This document shows, one piece after another, positions 63,415 through 64,000 of a stretch of DNA of 64,000 bases (positions are counted from its first letter, which is position 1; the number at the start of each line of letters is the position of its first letter). The notes below the pieces were generated by a model. It had not been told where the DNA came from, searched no databases, and saw only the letters and a program-made list of their open reading frames with translations. This DNA comes from Lingula anatina (lineage: Eukaryota; Brachiopoda; Lingulata; Lingulida; Lingulidae), in the NCBI RefSeq assembly GCF_001039355.2, contig NW_019775561.1:59450-123449 (forward strand), given 5' to 3'. Both the position numbers and the translations under genes were made by a program.

Positions 63415-63521
63415 AGATCGGGCTACCGAAATGGGGAAAGGGAGACAGTTATGACTTTTACCCCAGAACTGCTCAAAGAATGCCTGCGCTTCACAAAGCG
63501 TCGGGTTGTGGGTGGACGCAC
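60428..63521 (-). CDS. cAMP-receptor-like/GPR157-like GPCR, TM3 to TM7 (5' end beyond window)
   Basis: Exons on the minus strand: 63521-63462, 63177-about 63085, 62841-62752, 62499-62461, 61691-61613, 61433-61377, 61065-60983, 60507-60428. All but one junction agree in phase. TM3 reads LCEAQAFFEQFWG then FLTLFWEAVITLNMFVLI, with the conserved cysteine at its start. TM4 is YVISGVIITVIVATVPF, followed by YGPSGIYCW, whose cysteine is the expected disulphide partner. TM5 is WYGPLYILLALMFTSNIYIA, loop 3 is basic, and TM6 is GYPIVYLVLAIFTLANRIHN. TM7 starts NFGLVVIYTISITIT. The GPSGxYCW and YP...NRIHN signatures point to the cAMP-receptor-like (class E-type)/GPR157 group, from memory. TM1-2 must lie right of the window. 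The junction 63085/62841 is out of phase by one base. The ligand is unknown. Confidence 0.8.
62563..62612. repeat. (TC)n microsatellite
   Basis: About 50 bp of TC repeats in a receptor intron. Confidence 0.97.
63347..63412. repeat. (TG)n followed by (AG)n
   Basis: Compound microsatellite in a receptor intron. Confidence 0.97.
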
Positions 63522-63668
63522 CTGTCTAATGTAAGGATACATCACTTAACATATTGACAAAGACAGGGGGATCCTAATACATCGCACTGAAATGCACATA
63601 CGTAGCCTACAGAAGAGATCTTGTGTGTGTGTGTGTGTGTGNATTAATAATATTGGAGGGGGGGGGGG

Positions 63669-63703
<35 letters not shown>

Positions 63704-64000
63704 AGAGAGAGAGAGAGAGAAAGAGAGAGAGGGGCAGAGAGAGAGACGGGCTTGACATGAGTCCAACTAAAGAGAAATTTATGTAACATTCACTTACATG
63801 ATTTTCTTGGTGAATGAATAAGTAAATTAACACACGAATGGGGCAGATTAAAATGAGAGGTTAATAAATCTAAAGGCGTATACAAATGCACGACAAACTG
63901 AAAGACTGAGTGAAGGAGACAATTAAATTAAGCGCCAGAATGAACAGATAAGCATAAAATGAATAAATGGATAATCAACTGGGCCAATATACAACAGTAT
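63522..64000. repeat. Right-edge intronic DNA with (TG)n, N and (AG)n
   Basis: (TG)n at 63622-63641 is followed by the N at 63642, then a G-run and long (AG)n to about 63740. I could not find the TM1-2 exons of the receptor here. Confidence 0.6.

Noticed and set aside
1-64000. CRISPR array, bacterial operon or prophage
   Set aside because: No regularly spaced direct repeats with unique spacers, no ribosome-binding-site-led gene strings. All evidence is eukaryotic.

Overview
This is eukaryotic genomic DNA: AT-rich, intron-bearing, and crowded with decayed LINEs, cut-and-paste transposon remnants, hairpin MITEs and long microsatellites. There are no bacterial-type operons. Host genes have short coding exons, GT-AG introns and signal peptides. 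The ectodomain of the main gene belongs to a type I recall from large secreted or membrane proteins of marine invertebrates (cnidarians, molluscs, amphioxus and relatives). I infer a marine invertebrate, possibly a deuterostome, but cannot name it. Five isolated N bases (39638, 47448, 52947, 60385, 63642) look like joins in a draft assembly. One of them is flanked by a near-identical duplication that is probably artefactual.

Layout. 0-10 kb is mostly non-coding, with two MITEs, a tandem duplication and one unrecognised minus-strand two-exon gene candidate (4.0-5.4 kb). 10-24 kb is a transposon graveyard: a PIF/Harbinger-derived element with a second copy at 22.5 kb, a Tx1/L1-type LINE, an RTE-type LINE whose target-site duplication can still be seen, a CR1/L2-type LINE beside it in the same old tandem array, and a 2.2-kb element with terminal inverted repeats and six internal copies of a 16-bp motif. 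24-39 kb holds orphan exon candidates, a partial and a complete but dead Tc1-like transposon of one family, a small MITE family and long featureless stretches.

The best gene lies at 39.1-49.3 kb on the minus strand. Fourteen exons join in perfect phase into a 582-residue type I membrane protein, with a signal peptide, a cysteine-bearing ectodomain, one transmembrane helix and a cytoplasmic tail with a PPxY motif. One of its introns is GC-AG. Its introns and flanks hold a local cluster of one palindromic MITE family (at least seven copies between 42.6 and 53.7 kb). A small two-exon, tail-anchored-type protein gene follows at 53.1-54.4 kb (minus).

From 56.5 kb to the right edge is the 3' part of a seven-transmembrane receptor resembling the cAMP-receptor-like/GPR157 group, on the minus strand. 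Its first exons lie beyond the window. A complete plus-strand gene for a tiny secreted eight-cysteine peptide (58.2-59.1 kb), with TATA box, one intron and poly(A) signal, sits between the receptor's last recognisable exons, probably inside its final intron. The genes encode membrane or secreted proteins, but nothing shows that they act in one pathway.
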